From NCBI GenBank assembly GCA_028689585.1, contig JAQVCW010000001.1, forward strand, positions 62,001-126,000: a stretch of 64,000 bases of DNA, in the 5' to 3' direction. Under the pieces are notes generated by a model. That model saw only the letters and a program-made list of their open reading frames with translations. It did not search any database and was not told the origin of the DNA. Made by a program: the position numbers and the translations under genes. Shown piece by piece: positions 52,020 through 60,441 of this stretch. Position 1 is the stretch's first letter. Each line of letters begins with the position of its first letter. This DNA is from Lachnospiraceae bacterium (lineage in GTDB: Bacteria; Bacillota; Clostridia; Lachnospirales; Lachnospiraceae).

Positions 52020-52020
52020 A

Positions 52021-53583
52021 TCACCCGTTCAGCTCTTTCATAATAATCAAATGATCCCCTCTGTGGATTTTTTCACTGTCCAGCCCGTTCATATTCATGA
52101 TCCGCTTTGGCGTAGTATAATATTTCCGCGCAATATCCCAGAGGCAGTCTCCCTGCTGCACAATATATCCCACAATTCCCGGAAGCGCCTGCACCTTTTC
52201 CAGGTCCAGATCCTTTTCCGTAATATCCGCAATGCACTGCTGGCTGTGGGGGCAGACCACAAACAGATTCAGGCTGATGGCAGCCCGCACCTCGATCTCC
52301 TCGCTGTCCGCCATGGTTGCCGACAATTGTTCCAGCCCGGTGTTCAGACTGTAGCGGCACTCCGGATTCAGTCCCGGGATATCCGCAAAGTGGGAAAATG
52401 GAATGCTGCCTTCCAATACCGCAAACGGCATCGTATCCTCCGCGGACACATACAGAATTTCCACCAGCACTGCCCCCTCTATCTGAAGGCCGTTTTCCGA
52501 AATCTCCACATCATCGATCTTAATGTTTCCCTGACTGCTGCAGATCTGAAGGATCTTCGGCTTTGTCCCTTCCGCACGGATGCGCCCAACAGCCCGCAGG
52601 CGGGAATTATTGCGCATTACCATGCTTTCGTACTGCTCCTCCCTGGAAAAGATCTCCAGTTCCTTTTCCGGTGAAAAAATATCTTCCAGGATTTCCGCCT
52701 CTTCATTTGCATAGAGCTTGATATCCACGTTCAGCGTTCCTTCCAGATGGATCAATCTTTCTTCCCCGTCCACATCCTGACGGGCCTGCACCTCCATCTG
52801 CCCCAGCGACACCGTAACATCCGGCACCAGCTCACCCAGACAGTCCGGGCAGTCAATTTCTCCCCTGAAATTTACCACATGCTCCAGCCATTGCTTTGTG
52901 CCGTTTTCATCCTGACTGCTGTAAAGAACAAATACAAACAGCTCTCCCTCCACCAGAATTTTCCCATCCAGCAGGCGCACTTCATATCCCCGAAGCTGGA
53001 TGCTTTCCCACAGAATTTCCTGAATATCCGGTTTATTGGAGGACAGCAGAATTTCTTCTTTGATTCGGATAATATCCTTTTTCTGAACCTCTAACTGCAT
53101 ATATTCCAGCTTTTTCTTCTTTTCACATAACTCTATGCCGCTTTTTGCTTCGGTGGCGGCAGACATATCATAGATTTCGTCTATCACCGCCGTAAAGGTC
53201 AGCAGGCCCCGCATACTCAGCTTTCGGGAATTAATCATCACCACATTGAAATCTTCCACATCGCAGTTGAGCTGTACCGCTTCCCCCGCTTCAAGCCCCT
53301 CCATATTGATATACTCATCAAAATTCAGTCGGGAATCCAGACGGTGAATCTGATGCTCCTCTGCATCATCCATGTACAGCACACTGACCTGAAGATATCC
53401 CTTCAAAAGCAGACGCCCGCTCTCCGCCCGCGTGCTCTCCACCACCACTTTCTCTTTGCTCTGGATAATCTGCTCCACATCCGGCCTGACATCCGGCACA
53501 TTAAAATCTTCCTCCAGCGTGGCCTGGCTCACTGCCCTTCTTGCCTGACGATACATGTGAATATTTTTTTTAAGAACCTCCAT
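52021..53583 (-). CDS. sipL: SipL-like DUF3794 (SPOCS) and LysM domain protein
   Basis: The 520-residue protein is built of repeated DUF3794 segments (FNVPDVRPDVEQIIQSKEKV and similar later repeats) and a C-terminal LysM domain (GYIVQQGDCLWDIARKYYTT and MNMNGLDSEKIHRGDHLII). This is the layout of SipL, which in Clostridioides binds SpoIVA and is needed for spore coat attachment. It is expected to act in the mother cell at the forespore surface. The gene is complete, with a REP cluster directly at its 3' end. The symbol is given by architecture. Confidence 0.85.
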   Translation of the reverse strand: MEVLKKNIHMYRQARRAVSQATLEEDFNVPDVRPDVEQIIQSKEKVVVESTRAESGRLLLKGYLQVSVLYMDDAEEHQIHRLDSRLNFDEYINMEGLEAGEAVQLNCDVEDFNVVMINSRKLSMRGLLTFTAVIDEIYDMSAATEAKSGIELCEKKKKLEYMQLEVQKKDIIRIKEEILLSSNKPDIQEILWESIQLRGYEVRLLDGKILVEGELFVFVLYSSQDENGTKQWLEHVVNFRGEIDCPDCLGELVPDVTVSLGQMEVQARQDVDGEERLIHLEGTLNVDIKLYANEEAEILEDIFSPEKELEIFSREEQYESMVMRNNSRLRAVGRIRAEGTKPKILQICSSQGNIKIDDVEISENGLQIEGAVLVEILYVSAEDTMPFAVLEGSIPFSHFADIPGLNPECRYSLNTGLEQLSATMADSEEIEVRAAISLNLFVVCPHSQQCIADITEKDLDLEKVQALPGIVGYIVQQGDCLWDIARKYYTTPKRIMNMNGLDSEKIHRGDHLIIMKELNG

Positions 53584-53710
53584 GCACTGCCTCCTGATTT
53601 TTTATTTGAACTGCTTCCTGCTTCTAAATGCTTCCTGCTTTGACCTCTTCCTGCCTTGACCGTCATTCTGAATTGATTTCCTTACCGCTTCGCCCATCTC
53701 CCACACCTTC

Positions 53711-54157
53711 TCACTCAAATACCACTTCCTTATCTCTGTTTTCCATTTTAAGAACGATAACCGGATAGGAAGGATCCTTTTGCAGCGCATCCGTCTCCGC
53801 CGGTCCGATCAATGTCGTGGCTACGTAGATTTTCTTTTCCCCTTCTCCGCACTCGTCCACCGCTATGCTGTACCCTCCGCTGCTCTGCTTTCCATATCCC
53901 CGTACCACATACAGGCTGCCCTGATCCGTATACGCCACCTGTATTTCCTCTTCTTTGTGGTTTTCAATTACCTTCTTCAATTCCTCCGGAATTTCATTTT
54001 GTTCCACTACCGTAAAGTCCAACTGCGTCCGGGGTTCTCCGCCGCCATCGGTCAGACCACAGCCGGTCAGCAGAAGCGCCGCCAGAATCACCAGGCAGAG
54101 AACAGATAAAAATAACTTGAAAGAGCTGCTAATCCATTTTTTCATATTTTGCACCAT
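53711..54157 (-). CDS. lipoprotein with a PrcB-type C-terminal domain
   Basis: The 148-residue protein has a lipoprotein signal (SVLCLVILAALLLTGCG) with Cys at about residue 33. The C-terminal part, SGGYSIAVDECGEGEKKIYV with PSYPVIVLKMENRDKEV, resembles the PrcB C-terminal domain, known from a spirochaete protease complex and from many predicted lipoproteins. The function is not established. Starts at 54157 and 54145 are both possible; neither has a good ribosome site. It follows the methylase gene on the same strand, beyond a terminator. Confidence 0.72.
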   Translation of the reverse strand: MVQNMKKWISSSFKLFLSVLCLVILAALLLTGCGLTDGGGEPRTQLDFTVVEQNEIPEELKKVIENHKEEEIQVAYTDQGSLYVVRGYGKQSSGGYSIAVDECGEGEKKIYVATTLIGPAETDALQKDPSYPVIVLKMENRDKEVVFE

Positions 54158-54210
54158 ACGTTTCTATGTATAATTCATACCTATTAAACTAAAGTCAAAA
54201 TTATGACAGG

Positions 54211-54263
54211 GAAAAGAAAAAACAGCCTCAGAAAAATGGAGTGAATGCCCCGTTTTTCTAAAA
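54211..54263 (-). terminator. terminator after the DNA methylase gene
   Basis: On the minus strand AACAG...AGAAAAA pairs with TTTTTCT...CTGTT and is followed by TTTTTT. The stem has internal mismatches but the two halves are clear. Confidence 0.75.
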
Positions 54264-54361
54264 CTGTTCTCTTACTATTCCCCACCGGTTTCAATGTTTC
54301 TTATGCTCCGGCATCTGTTTGAAATTCCATTCCGCCGCTCCAACGCTCCGAGCTGTTTCCA

Positions 54362-54463
54362 TTTTCATCATCGCAGCACTCCGACACCGCCTCCGTTTTC
54401 ATCATCGCAGCGCTCCGACACCGCCTCCGTTTTCATCATCGCAGCGCTCCGGCGCCGCCTCCA
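54362..54463. repeat. three tandem 34-bp repeats at the 3' end of the methylase gene
   Basis: Units TTTTCATCATCGCAG plus CGCTCCGACACCGCCTCCG start at 54362, 54396 and 54430, with a decayed copy before them. The methylase stop codon (54436-54438) lies in the last unit, so the repeats reach into the coding end (residues GDGGGAGALR). Confidence 0.88.
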
Positions 54464-55614
54464 TCTCCGTACTCCAGCGCCGCTTCCATCTGCTCCATGG
54501 GATCCGGCAAATTTGTCACAATCAAATGCTGCGATATCCGGTCATTCCGGCTGCGGACGTTGTAAATATAGCGGTTGTCAAACGACATGATCCGGAAATG
54601 ATCTTTATACAGGCTATAGATATAGTCCGTATTCTTGATCACCAGCAAAAAGCCTGCCTTCGTCTGCTTCAGAAGATCCGCCAGGCGTTTCTGGTCTGTT
54701 TTGTCAAAAGAATTGCCTTCATAATCCGAAAACTCTGTATCATAAGGCGGATCCAGAAAAATAAAATCCCGATCCGTCAATTCCAGCCCGGCCAGAAAAT
54801 TTTCAAAATCCATGCAGCAGATCCGGGTTCCCTTCAGGGCACGCGCCATATCCGGGCAAAACAGACTGGAAATTTTCGTGCTCAGCTTCTTTTTATTGTA
54901 GGAGATGCCGCCGTAAGGAATATTGAATTCCCCTTTTTTATTATACCGGAACATGGAACCGTAACAGTATTCCCGGATAAAATAAAAATTTGCAATCCGG
55001 TACGGTCTGCTCACTTCCCGTTTTCCGGCTTCAATTTCATTTAAAACACTGCGGAAATACATATAAAAGCCACTGGTAAAGCCGGTGATCAGATTATCCT
55101 TCCGATCCTGTTCCGTAAATGCCTGCTTCCGGCCATTCACTACCGTTCTTCGAAACTTATCCTCTGTCATACGCAGTATTTGTTCTTCAAATGCAGTTCC
55201 ATCCAGGACCAGTTCCGTCCTCACCTGGCTGTCCCTGGCAATTTCTTCCACCAAAGCCCGATTCAGATGCAGTTTTTTGATATCTCTCTTTTCCCGGTCC
55301 GTCCACTCATAAATCTGATACATGGTCAGAATCTCTTCAAAATGCTGTTCGCACAGTTCCTTCAGCCGTTCAAAGCTGGTATGGTATAACTGCAAAAGCC
55401 GGCACAGTTCCGAGTCCTGCGCCTTTACCAGTTCATACAATTCCATCAGGTTAAAGGAAATATCGTTGATCACCGCCTTTTCCGGCTGCAGATAGAACAG
55501 CACCGCTCCGCCCCCCACAAAAGGCTCAATATAACGGTCAAATTCCGGTATTAACGGCGCAAACTGCTGTATTTCACTGGCTTTACCCCCTGGCCATTTA
55601 ATCAATGTTTTTGC
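54436..55614 (-). CDS. DNA adenine methyltransferase, D12 class (Dam-like)
   Basis: N6-adenine methylase using S-adenosylmethionine, 392 residues. The start is GTG at 55614, chosen because AAAGGAG lies just upstream and the protein then opens with AKTLIKWPGGKAS, the usual D12 N terminus. The SAM-binding motif is EPFVGGGAVLFYL, and the catalytic motif IV is DFIFLDPPYDTEF. No restriction endonuclease is encoded nearby, so it looks like an orphan regulatory or phage-derived methylase. The recognition site is unknown. The gene follows greA by 28 bases and ends within a 34-bp repeat array. Confidence 0.9.
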   Translation of the reverse strand, partial: AKTLIKWPGGKASEIQQFAPLIPEFDRYIEPFVGGGAVLFYLQPEKAVINDISFNLMELYELVKAQDSELCRLLQLYHTSFERLKELCEQHFEEILTMYQIYEWTDREKRDIKKLHLNRALVEEIARDSQVRTELVLDGTAFEEQILRMTEDKFRRTVVNGRKQAFTEQDRKDNLITGFTSGFYMYFRSVLNEIEAGKREVSRPYRIANFYFIREYCYGSMFRYNKKGEFNIPYGGISYNKKKLSTKISSLFCPDMARALKGTRICCMDFENFLAGLELTDRDFIFLDPPYDTEFSDYEGNSFDKTDQKRLADLLKQTKAGFLLVIKNTDYIYSLYKDHFRIMSFDNRYIYNVRSRNDRISQHLIVTNLPDPMEQMEAALEYGDGGGAGALR

Positions 55615-55642
55615 CACAGCTCTTCTCCTTTTTGTCTCACGG

Positions 55643-56146
55643 TCAGAATTTCCGGATGCCATCGCTTCCGTCATCTTCTGTATTCACAATGGATCTTATC
55701 ACCACATCATATCCATAAGTATCATCTACTTTGATATGCACCTTATCATCCACCTTATGTCCCAGCAGAGCCCGTCCCAATGGTGATTCGATGCTGATCA
55801 GCCCTTTCAGGGAATTACCGCGGACAGAAGTGACCAGCTTATAGGTCTCCGTTATATCATCTTCTTCAAAATAAACCTCAATCGTATTATTCAGCCCCGC
55901 CTCATCTTCCTTCGAAGTATCCGAGATCACCCGCGCAGTCTTTACCATACGCTCCAGATAACGGATGCGGCTTTCATTCTGATTCTTATCCTTTTTTGCT
56001 GCATAATACTCGAAATTCTCACTCAGATCCCCCTGAGCCCTGGCTTCCTTTACCGCCTCGATGGCTTCCTTGCGCACCACCAGCTTCCGGTATTCGATTT
56101 CTTTCTCTATCTTATCAATATCTTTTTTCGTCAGTTCCGTTCCCAC
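55643..56146 (-). CDS. GreA/GreB family transcription elongation factor
   Basis: Rescues backtracked RNA polymerase by stimulating transcript cleavage. The protein of 167 residues has the N-terminal coiled-coil with the acidic tip in EARAQGDLSENFEYYAAKKDKN and the C-terminal domain with SPLGRALLGHKVDDKVHI. The start is probably GTG at 56146, with GAGGGC nine bases upstream. The ATG reading to 56194 extends into a hairpin repeat and is less likely. A second greA-type gene may exist elsewhere; this one is a clear family member. Confidence 0.9.
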   Translation of the reverse strand: MGTELTKKDIDKIEKEIEYRKLVVRKEAIEAVKEARAQGDLSENFEYYAAKKDKNQNESRIRYLERMVKTARVISDTSKEDEAGLNNTIEVYFEEDDITETYKLVTSVRGNSLKGLISIESPLGRALLGHKVDDKVHIKVDDTYGYDVVIRSIVNTEDDGSDGIRKF

Positions 56147-56183
56147 AAAAGCTGCCCTCTTTCTTCCACAATATTCATTATCT

Positions 56184-56332
56184 GCGCAAAGCACAAACGC
56201 GCTTTTTGCGTTTCTTGCATGCGCTTTGCTCCTAGTATATCATGTAATTGCCCCGCTCTTGGGCAATTACCCACGCAAAGCGCAAACGCGCTTTTTGCGT
56301 TTCTTGCATGCGCTTTGCTCCTAGTATATCAT
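56184..56332. repeat. two copies of a hairpin repeat (GCAAAGCGC...GCGCTTTGC) joined by a GTAATTGCCC hairpin
   Basis: Copies at about 56184-56243 and 56273-56332. Each has nested stems, CGCAAAGCGC/GCGCTTTGC outside and AAACGC/GCGTTT inside, and ends CTTGCATGCGCTTTGCTCC followed by TAGTATATCAT. A perfect hairpin GTAATTGCCC/GGGCAATTAC (56244-56270) lies between them. A third copy with the same hairpin is at 56763-56851. Confidence 0.88.
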
Positions 56333-56392
56333 CGGTACTAATTATTTTCCAGCCCTCTTTGCCACAGCCATCTCATTAGCTGGGCGCACTTA

Positions 56393-56663
56393 CAGTTCAG
56401 CCTTTTACTTGACGCACAGCTTCCGGGCGGCTGCCCCAGGTATGCCACAGGTGCATTTGCAGAAAGCATAAGCATCTTGGGTTCCACAAGATGTTCCATA
56501 AGAATTGGGAGTCATTTGTTTGAACCGAAAGTGAGTTATGGCTCCCAATTCCTGCTTTTGGAACACCTTGCGGAAGCCTTAGAAGCTCTTGGCTTTCGAA
56601 ACAGCACCTGCGGCATACCTGAGGCAGCCGCCCCGAAAGCGTCCTCATTCCAAGGCTGAACGG
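56393..56663. repeat. long member of the GCACAGCTTCC palindromic repeat family
   Basis: About 271 bases forming one long imperfect palindrome, ends TTCAGCC and GGCTGAA, with GCACAGCTTCC at 56414-56424 and GAAAGCGTCCTCATTCC on the far arm. Matching inner segments include AGGTATGCC/GGCATACCT and GAATTGGGAG/CTCCCAATTC. The centre is around ACCGAAAGTG. It carries no gene and resembles a MITE in which the same ends enclose a much longer hairpin than at 15872. Confidence 0.88.
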
Positions 56664-56762
56664 CAGCCATTTCATTAACTAAAAGCAATTATTATTTGCT
56701 TCTCTCCCCATTTCGTGTTATTATCAGAAAAGTGCCGCCTGCTTTGCCCCTTAGTATATCAT

Positions 56763-56851
56763 GTAATTGCCCCGCTCTTGGGCAATTACCTACGCAAAGC
56801 GCAAACGCGCTTTTTGCGTTTCTTGCATGCGCTTTGCTCCTCATATATCAT
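56763..56851. repeat. third copy of the hairpin repeat, just upstream of selC
   Basis: GTAATTGCCC/GGGCAATTAC hairpin (56763-56789) then the CGCAAAGCGC repeat (56792-56851). Its TTGCAT (56823-56828) and TATCAT (56846-56851) are 17 bases apart, pointing at selC. Confidence 0.85.
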
Positions 56852-56887
56852 AAGACTATCTTTCATGCGCAAAAACAGGTGAACACA

Positions 56888-56893
56888 TATAAT
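56888..56893 (+). promoter_or_regulatory. consensus TATAAT close to the tRNA-Sec gene
   Basis: A perfect -10 hexamer ends four bases before the mature tRNA 5' end, so a transcript from it would have almost no leader. No matching -35 is seen. The repeat-borne TTGCAT/TATCAT pair at 56823-56851 is an alternative. Confidence 0.4.
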
Positions 56894-56897
56894 TTCC

Positions 56898-56992
56898 GGG
56901 AGCAGACAGGTACTGGTGTATCTCCTGGTCTTCAAAACCAGTGTGGGGTATTCACTATCCCGGGTGGGTTCGATTCCCACATGTTTCCGCCA
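56898..56992 (+). tRNA. selC: selenocysteine tRNA (anticodon UCA)
   Basis: 95 bases with the special tRNA-Sec features. The anticodon arm is CTGGT-CTTCAAA-ACCAG with anticodon TCA. The D stem is a 6-bp AGGTAC/GTATCT with a four-base loop, the variable arm is long (GGGGTA/TATCCC), the T arm is GTGGG-TTCGATT-CCCAC, and CCA is encoded. The acceptor stem GGGAGCAG pairs with ATGTTTCC through several G-U pairs, and its last pair is mismatched. It is convergent with the DUF3343-selD gene cluster. Confidence 0.93.
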
Positions 56993-57001
56993 GATCACAA
57001 T

Positions 57002-57025
57002 GGAGCCTGACACGCTCCTTTTTTT
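57002..57025 (+). terminator. terminator of selC
   Basis: GGAGC, a 7-base loop, GCTCC and seven T residues, nine bases after the tRNA end. Confidence 0.9.
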
Positions 57026-57090
57026 ATCCCCTTAAAAATAAAAACAAGGCCTCTGCCGGCACAGCCGTCTGCTCCGGGTTCCAGATGAGC

Positions 57091-57327
57091 TTAAACCTTC
57101 CTCTGCACCACAGCCTCATATTCAATCCTTTTTTCATCCAGCAGGCGGATCAGTTCTTCCTGCCATTTTGGCTCACTGCACCAGGCGAAGCCGCAGCCGG
57201 CGGACAGATCCTGTGGCACCGGGATCAGCCGTCCCGGTATTCCTTTTTCTCTGCCTGCTTTTTCCATCGCTATGGACGCCTCCGTTGTATGAAACGTGAT
57301 TACACATCTTTCTTCTTTTTGCCGCAT
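57091..57327 (-). CDS. DUF3343 family protein, putative selenium/sulfur carrier-like
   Basis: A 78-residue protein with FHTTEASIAMEKAGREKGIPG near the N terminus and a Cys-rich loop (SAGCGFAWC). DUF3343 proteins are often encoded beside selenium genes and are thought to handle sulfur or selenium by analogy with TusA/YedF; direct proof is lacking. It lies 26 bases after the cysteine-desulfurase-like gene in the sel cluster, as the last gene before the convergent selC. Confidence 0.8.
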   Translation of the reverse strand: MRQKEERCVITFHTTEASIAMEKAGREKGIPGRLIPVPQDLSAGCGFAWCSEPKWQEELIRLLDEKRIEYEAVVQRKV

Positions 57328-57353
57328 TCCGGTCTTACCCTTCCCGTTGTCTT

Positions 57354-58490
57354 CTATTCTTCTGCCAATTGTCTCAATGCCCGGATTCCCTCATCGATCT
57401 CATCCTCCGTATTGAACCAGGAAAAGCTAAAGCGCACCGCCCCCTGCCTCTCCGTTCCCAATGCCTGATGCATCAGCGGAGCACAGTGGGCTCCCGGCCT
57501 GGTGGCAATTCCAAAGCGCACCGCCAGTTCATCACTGACCCGGGCAGAGTCATGATCCCCCAGATTCAGCGCCACGATGCCCGTATGGTATTTTGACCAC
57601 ACATCTCCGTAAATGCGAATTTCACGGATATCCTGAAGCCCCCGGCAGAACCGGTGCACCAGCTTCTGTTCCCTGGCGCGTATCCGTTCCAGTCCCGTCC
57701 TCTGCACAAATTCAATCCCGGCCTTCAGTCCGGCCAGCCCGTGGCCATTGAGCGTCCCTGCCTCCAGCCTGTCGGGCATCCGGGAGGGCTGGCGGTGGTC
57801 ATAGCTGTGACTTCCGCTCCCGCCGCTTAACATCGGCGGGAACTCCACCCCTTCCCGCACACACAGACCTCCGGTCCCCTGAGGACCGAACAGGCTCTTA
57901 TGGCCCGTGAAGCAGATCACATCCGCCTGCAGCCGTTCCATGTTCACCTCCAGCACTCCGGCGGACTGGGATGCGTCCAAAATAAAAAGCAGTCCGTGTT
58001 TCCTGCAGAATGCTCCAATTTTCTCCGCATCTGTCACATTTCCTGTCAGATTAGAGACATGGGTGCAGACAACCGCCCTCGTATCTGGTCCTAGCTGTTC
58101 CTCTAGCTGTTCCAGACACAGCCTCCCTTTGGAATCACAGGGCAGAAATGACAGACGGGTTCCTTCCGCTTCCAATTCATACAGCGGGCGAAGCACAGAA
58201 TTATGCTCCAAAACCGTGGTGATCACATGGTCTTTGGGCCCTGCCAGACCCTTAATTGCCATATTTAATGCCTCTGTCGCATTTTTTGTAAATGCAATCC
58301 GGGAGGGGCCGGACGCTCCCAGCAGAGCGGCCGCCGCCTCCCGGACTTCATGGATTGAGCGCACCGCTTCCAAAGATGCGTCATAGGCTCCCCGTCCGGA
58401 ATTTCCCAGTGAATGCATTGCAAGACAGACCGCCTCTGCTACGCACTCCGGCTTTTGCAGCGTTGTCGCTGCATTATCAAAATAAATCAT
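57354..58490 (-). CDS. class V aminotransferase, cysteine desulfurase / selenocysteine lyase-like
   Basis: PLP enzyme of 378 residues. It starts MIYFDNAATTLQKPECV. The PLP Lys is in FTGHKSLFGPQGTGG, and the nucleophilic Cys is in RPGAHCAPLMHQALGT. The Cys lies in a short loop, as in SufS/CsdB-type enzymes, which also act on selenocysteine. The gene context (selB overlap of 14 bases, DUF3343 behind it) makes selenium delivery to SelD the likely role. The start at 58490 has only a weak GGGAAAA site and relies on coupling with selB. A role in Fe-S synthesis is an alternative. Confidence 0.85.
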   Translation of the reverse strand: MIYFDNAATTLQKPECVAEAVCLAMHSLGNSGRGAYDASLEAVRSIHEVREAAAALLGASGPSRIAFTKNATEALNMAIKGLAGPKDHVITTVLEHNSVLRPLYELEAEGTRLSFLPCDSKGRLCLEQLEEQLGPDTRAVVCTHVSNLTGNVTDAEKIGAFCRKHGLLFILDASQSAGVLEVNMERLQADVICFTGHKSLFGPQGTGGLCVREGVEFPPMLSGGSGSHSYDHRQPSRMPDRLEAGTLNGHGLAGLKAGIEFVQRTGLERIRAREQKLVHRFCRGLQDIREIRIYGDVWSKYHTGIVALNLGDHDSARVSDELAVRFGIATRPGAHCAPLMHQALGTERQGAVRFSFSWFNTEDEIDEGIRALRQLAEE

Positions 58491-60441
58491 GCTTTTCCCG
58501 CTCGCTCTCCGTTCCGTTTTTCTTTGTGATCCGCTGACCGTCCATATACTCCAACAGATATTTTGCACTTTTTCTGCTGCTGCAAAGCAGATCTCGCACC
58601 TGCACCACCGTGATCTTCCCCTCCTGCCTCAAAACCGGCAGCACGAGCTTCAGGGCCTCCCTCAGGATATCCGGCAGGGTATAGACATCCCCGGCAAGGC
58701 AGACTACCCATCCTTCTTCCAGACAGATTCGCAGGATATCCCTGGCATCGCCCTCATCCAATTTCAGATTGGAATAACAGATAAAATCGAATCCGGCCTT
58801 TTGAAACTCCTCCGCCAGCTTCTGCCGTATCTTTTCAAAAACAGCATCCCGGCGGATTTGAAACTCAAATTCCGCTATCGCATCCTGCTTCCTTCTGAGC
58901 AATTTCCGGCTTTCCCACTGCTCTAATATCCGCGAAGCTGCCCCGGATCCAGGACCGTCCAGGAAGCGATGCAGAAATTCTGCTTTTGCCACCCCCCACT
59001 GATATGGATGATTCCGATGAAATTCAGCCAAAAAGGAAAATATCTCTTCCAGAAGCTTCCTTTCCTCCTCACGGGCGATGAAATAGAACTCCTCCCCCAT
59101 CGGAAATGTGGAAATTTTCTGCTGTAACCGCAGTTTTTCCGCCGTTTGATACAGTTCTTCTCTCGTTTGCTGTCCGTCTTTTAATAGTTCTGCGCTGCAG
59201 CAGAATTTTCTGCCCGCCTTTTTGGCCATCAGCTCCAGCACATCCTCCGGAGAACCGTTTTCCTTCTTCTCCAGCTCTTCCAGTGTCTCCGCCGCAAAGC
59301 GTTTGTGTTTCTTCGCGCCGGCATCCAAAATCACTCCGCCGCCCACGGTTTCCACCGGAGAATAAAAGCGCACAATAAACCGGTCCCCCCGCAGCAGGGC
59401 CAGCGGTTCTTCCAGCAGGAGCTGTGCGTAACAGCTTTCGCCAGGCCTGAGCGTATCCCGATCCAGCCAGATTGCGCGGCACAGCACCTGAGCTGTACCC
59501 GCACACAAATGCAGACGCACCCGGTTCTTCAGCTCCCTTTTTCCGCCTGCAAAAGACATTTTTCCAGTTTCGCCGTATTCCGAAAACGCTCCCATCAAAT
59601 GCAGCCTCACATCCAGTACGCTGCTGCTCACAAGGCTGTTCTCCGGGGCCAGCACATCCCCGCGGCGCACTTCTTTTTTTGTGATATTCATCAGATTTAC
59701 CGCCACACGCTGTCCCGCGTATACCGCCTCTGTCTCTTCGCCATGCACCTGTAATCCCCGCGCCTTTGCCGTCAAAGGAGTGCGGCTGCCAGAAGGATAA
59801 ATCATCACATTGGAACCTTTGTTTAGCTGTCCTGAAATCAAAGTCCCGGTTACCACCGTCCCAAAACCATCCATGGTAAAGCTGCGGTCCACCGGCAGGC
59901 GGAAAATACCGCCCCTCTCCCGTTCCGGCAGATTCTGCAGCTCCTGCAAAATCAATTGACGTAGCTGCGGGATGCCCTCCCCGGTCACAGCAGATATCTC
60001 TGCCATCGGAGAATCTGCAAAGCAGGTTTCCTTCAGTTCCGCCCGGAGCTCCTCCCGGACCAGTTCCCTCCAGTCTTTCTCCGCCAGATCACATTTGCTG
60101 AGCACCAGGATCGCATTTTTTACTCCCAGCTCCTGCAAAATAGCAATGTGCTCCCTGGTCTGAGGCATGATGCCCTCATCCGCCGCAATCAGAATCAGGA
60201 CCAGATCCATCCCCATCACTCCGGTCACCATATTGCCCACAAATTTTTCATGTCCGGGCACATCAATGACATCAGCCACGGTTCCATCGGTCAGTGTGAA
60301 GCTGGCAAAACCAAGCTCGATGGAAATTCCCCGGCATTTTTCCTCCTTCAGGCGGTCTGTATCCATACCGGTGAGCGCCTGAACCAACGTGGTTTTTCCA
60401 TGGTCAATATGTCCTGCGGTCCCTATTACAACGTGCTTCAC
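58477..60441 (-). CDS. selB: selenocysteine-specific elongation factor SelB
   Basis: GTPase that carries Sec-tRNA to the ribosome at UGA codons marked by a SECIS hairpin. It has 654 residues. G motifs are GTAGHIDHGKTT, DVPGHEKFVGNM and SKCD; EF-Tu-like domains 2 and 3 follow, then about 250 residues of winged helices that bind SECIS RNA (for example AKYLLEYMDGQRITKK at the C terminus). Its ATG overlaps the selA stop (ATGA), so the two are coupled. Confidence 0.96.
   Translation of the reverse strand: MKHVVIGTAGHIDHGKTTLVQALTGMDTDRLKEEKCRGISIELGFASFTLTDGTVADVIDVPGHEKFVGNMVTGVMGMDLVLILIAADEGIMPQTREHIAILQELGVKNAILVLSKCDLAEKDWRELVREELRAELKETCFADSPMAEISAVTGEGIPQLRQLILQELQNLPERERGGIFRLPVDRSFTMDGFGTVVTGTLISGQLNKGSNVMIYPSGSRTPLTAKARGLQVHGEETEAVYAGQRVAVNLMNITKKEVRRGDVLAPENSLVSSSVLDVRLHLMGAFSEYGETGKMSFAGGKRELKNRVRLHLCAGTAQVLCRAIWLDRDTLRPGESCYAQLLLEEPLALLRGDRFIVRFYSPVETVGGGVILDAGAKKHKRFAAETLEELEKKENGSPEDVLELMAKKAGRKFCCSAELLKDGQQTREELYQTAEKLRLQQKISTFPMGEEFYFIAREEERKLLEEIFSFLAEFHRNHPYQWGVAKAEFLHRFLDGPGSGAASRILEQWESRKLLRRKQDAIAEFEFQIRRDAVFEKIRQKLAEEFQKAGFDFICYSNLKLDEGDARDILRICLEEGWVVCLAGDVYTLPDILREALKLVLPVLRQEGKITVVQVRDLLCSSRKSAKYLLEYMDGQRITKKNGTESEREKHDLF

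Noticed and set aside
51940-52674. 244-codon plus-strand reading over the 3' half of sipL
   Set aside because: Antisense to sipL and begins inside the REP cluster.
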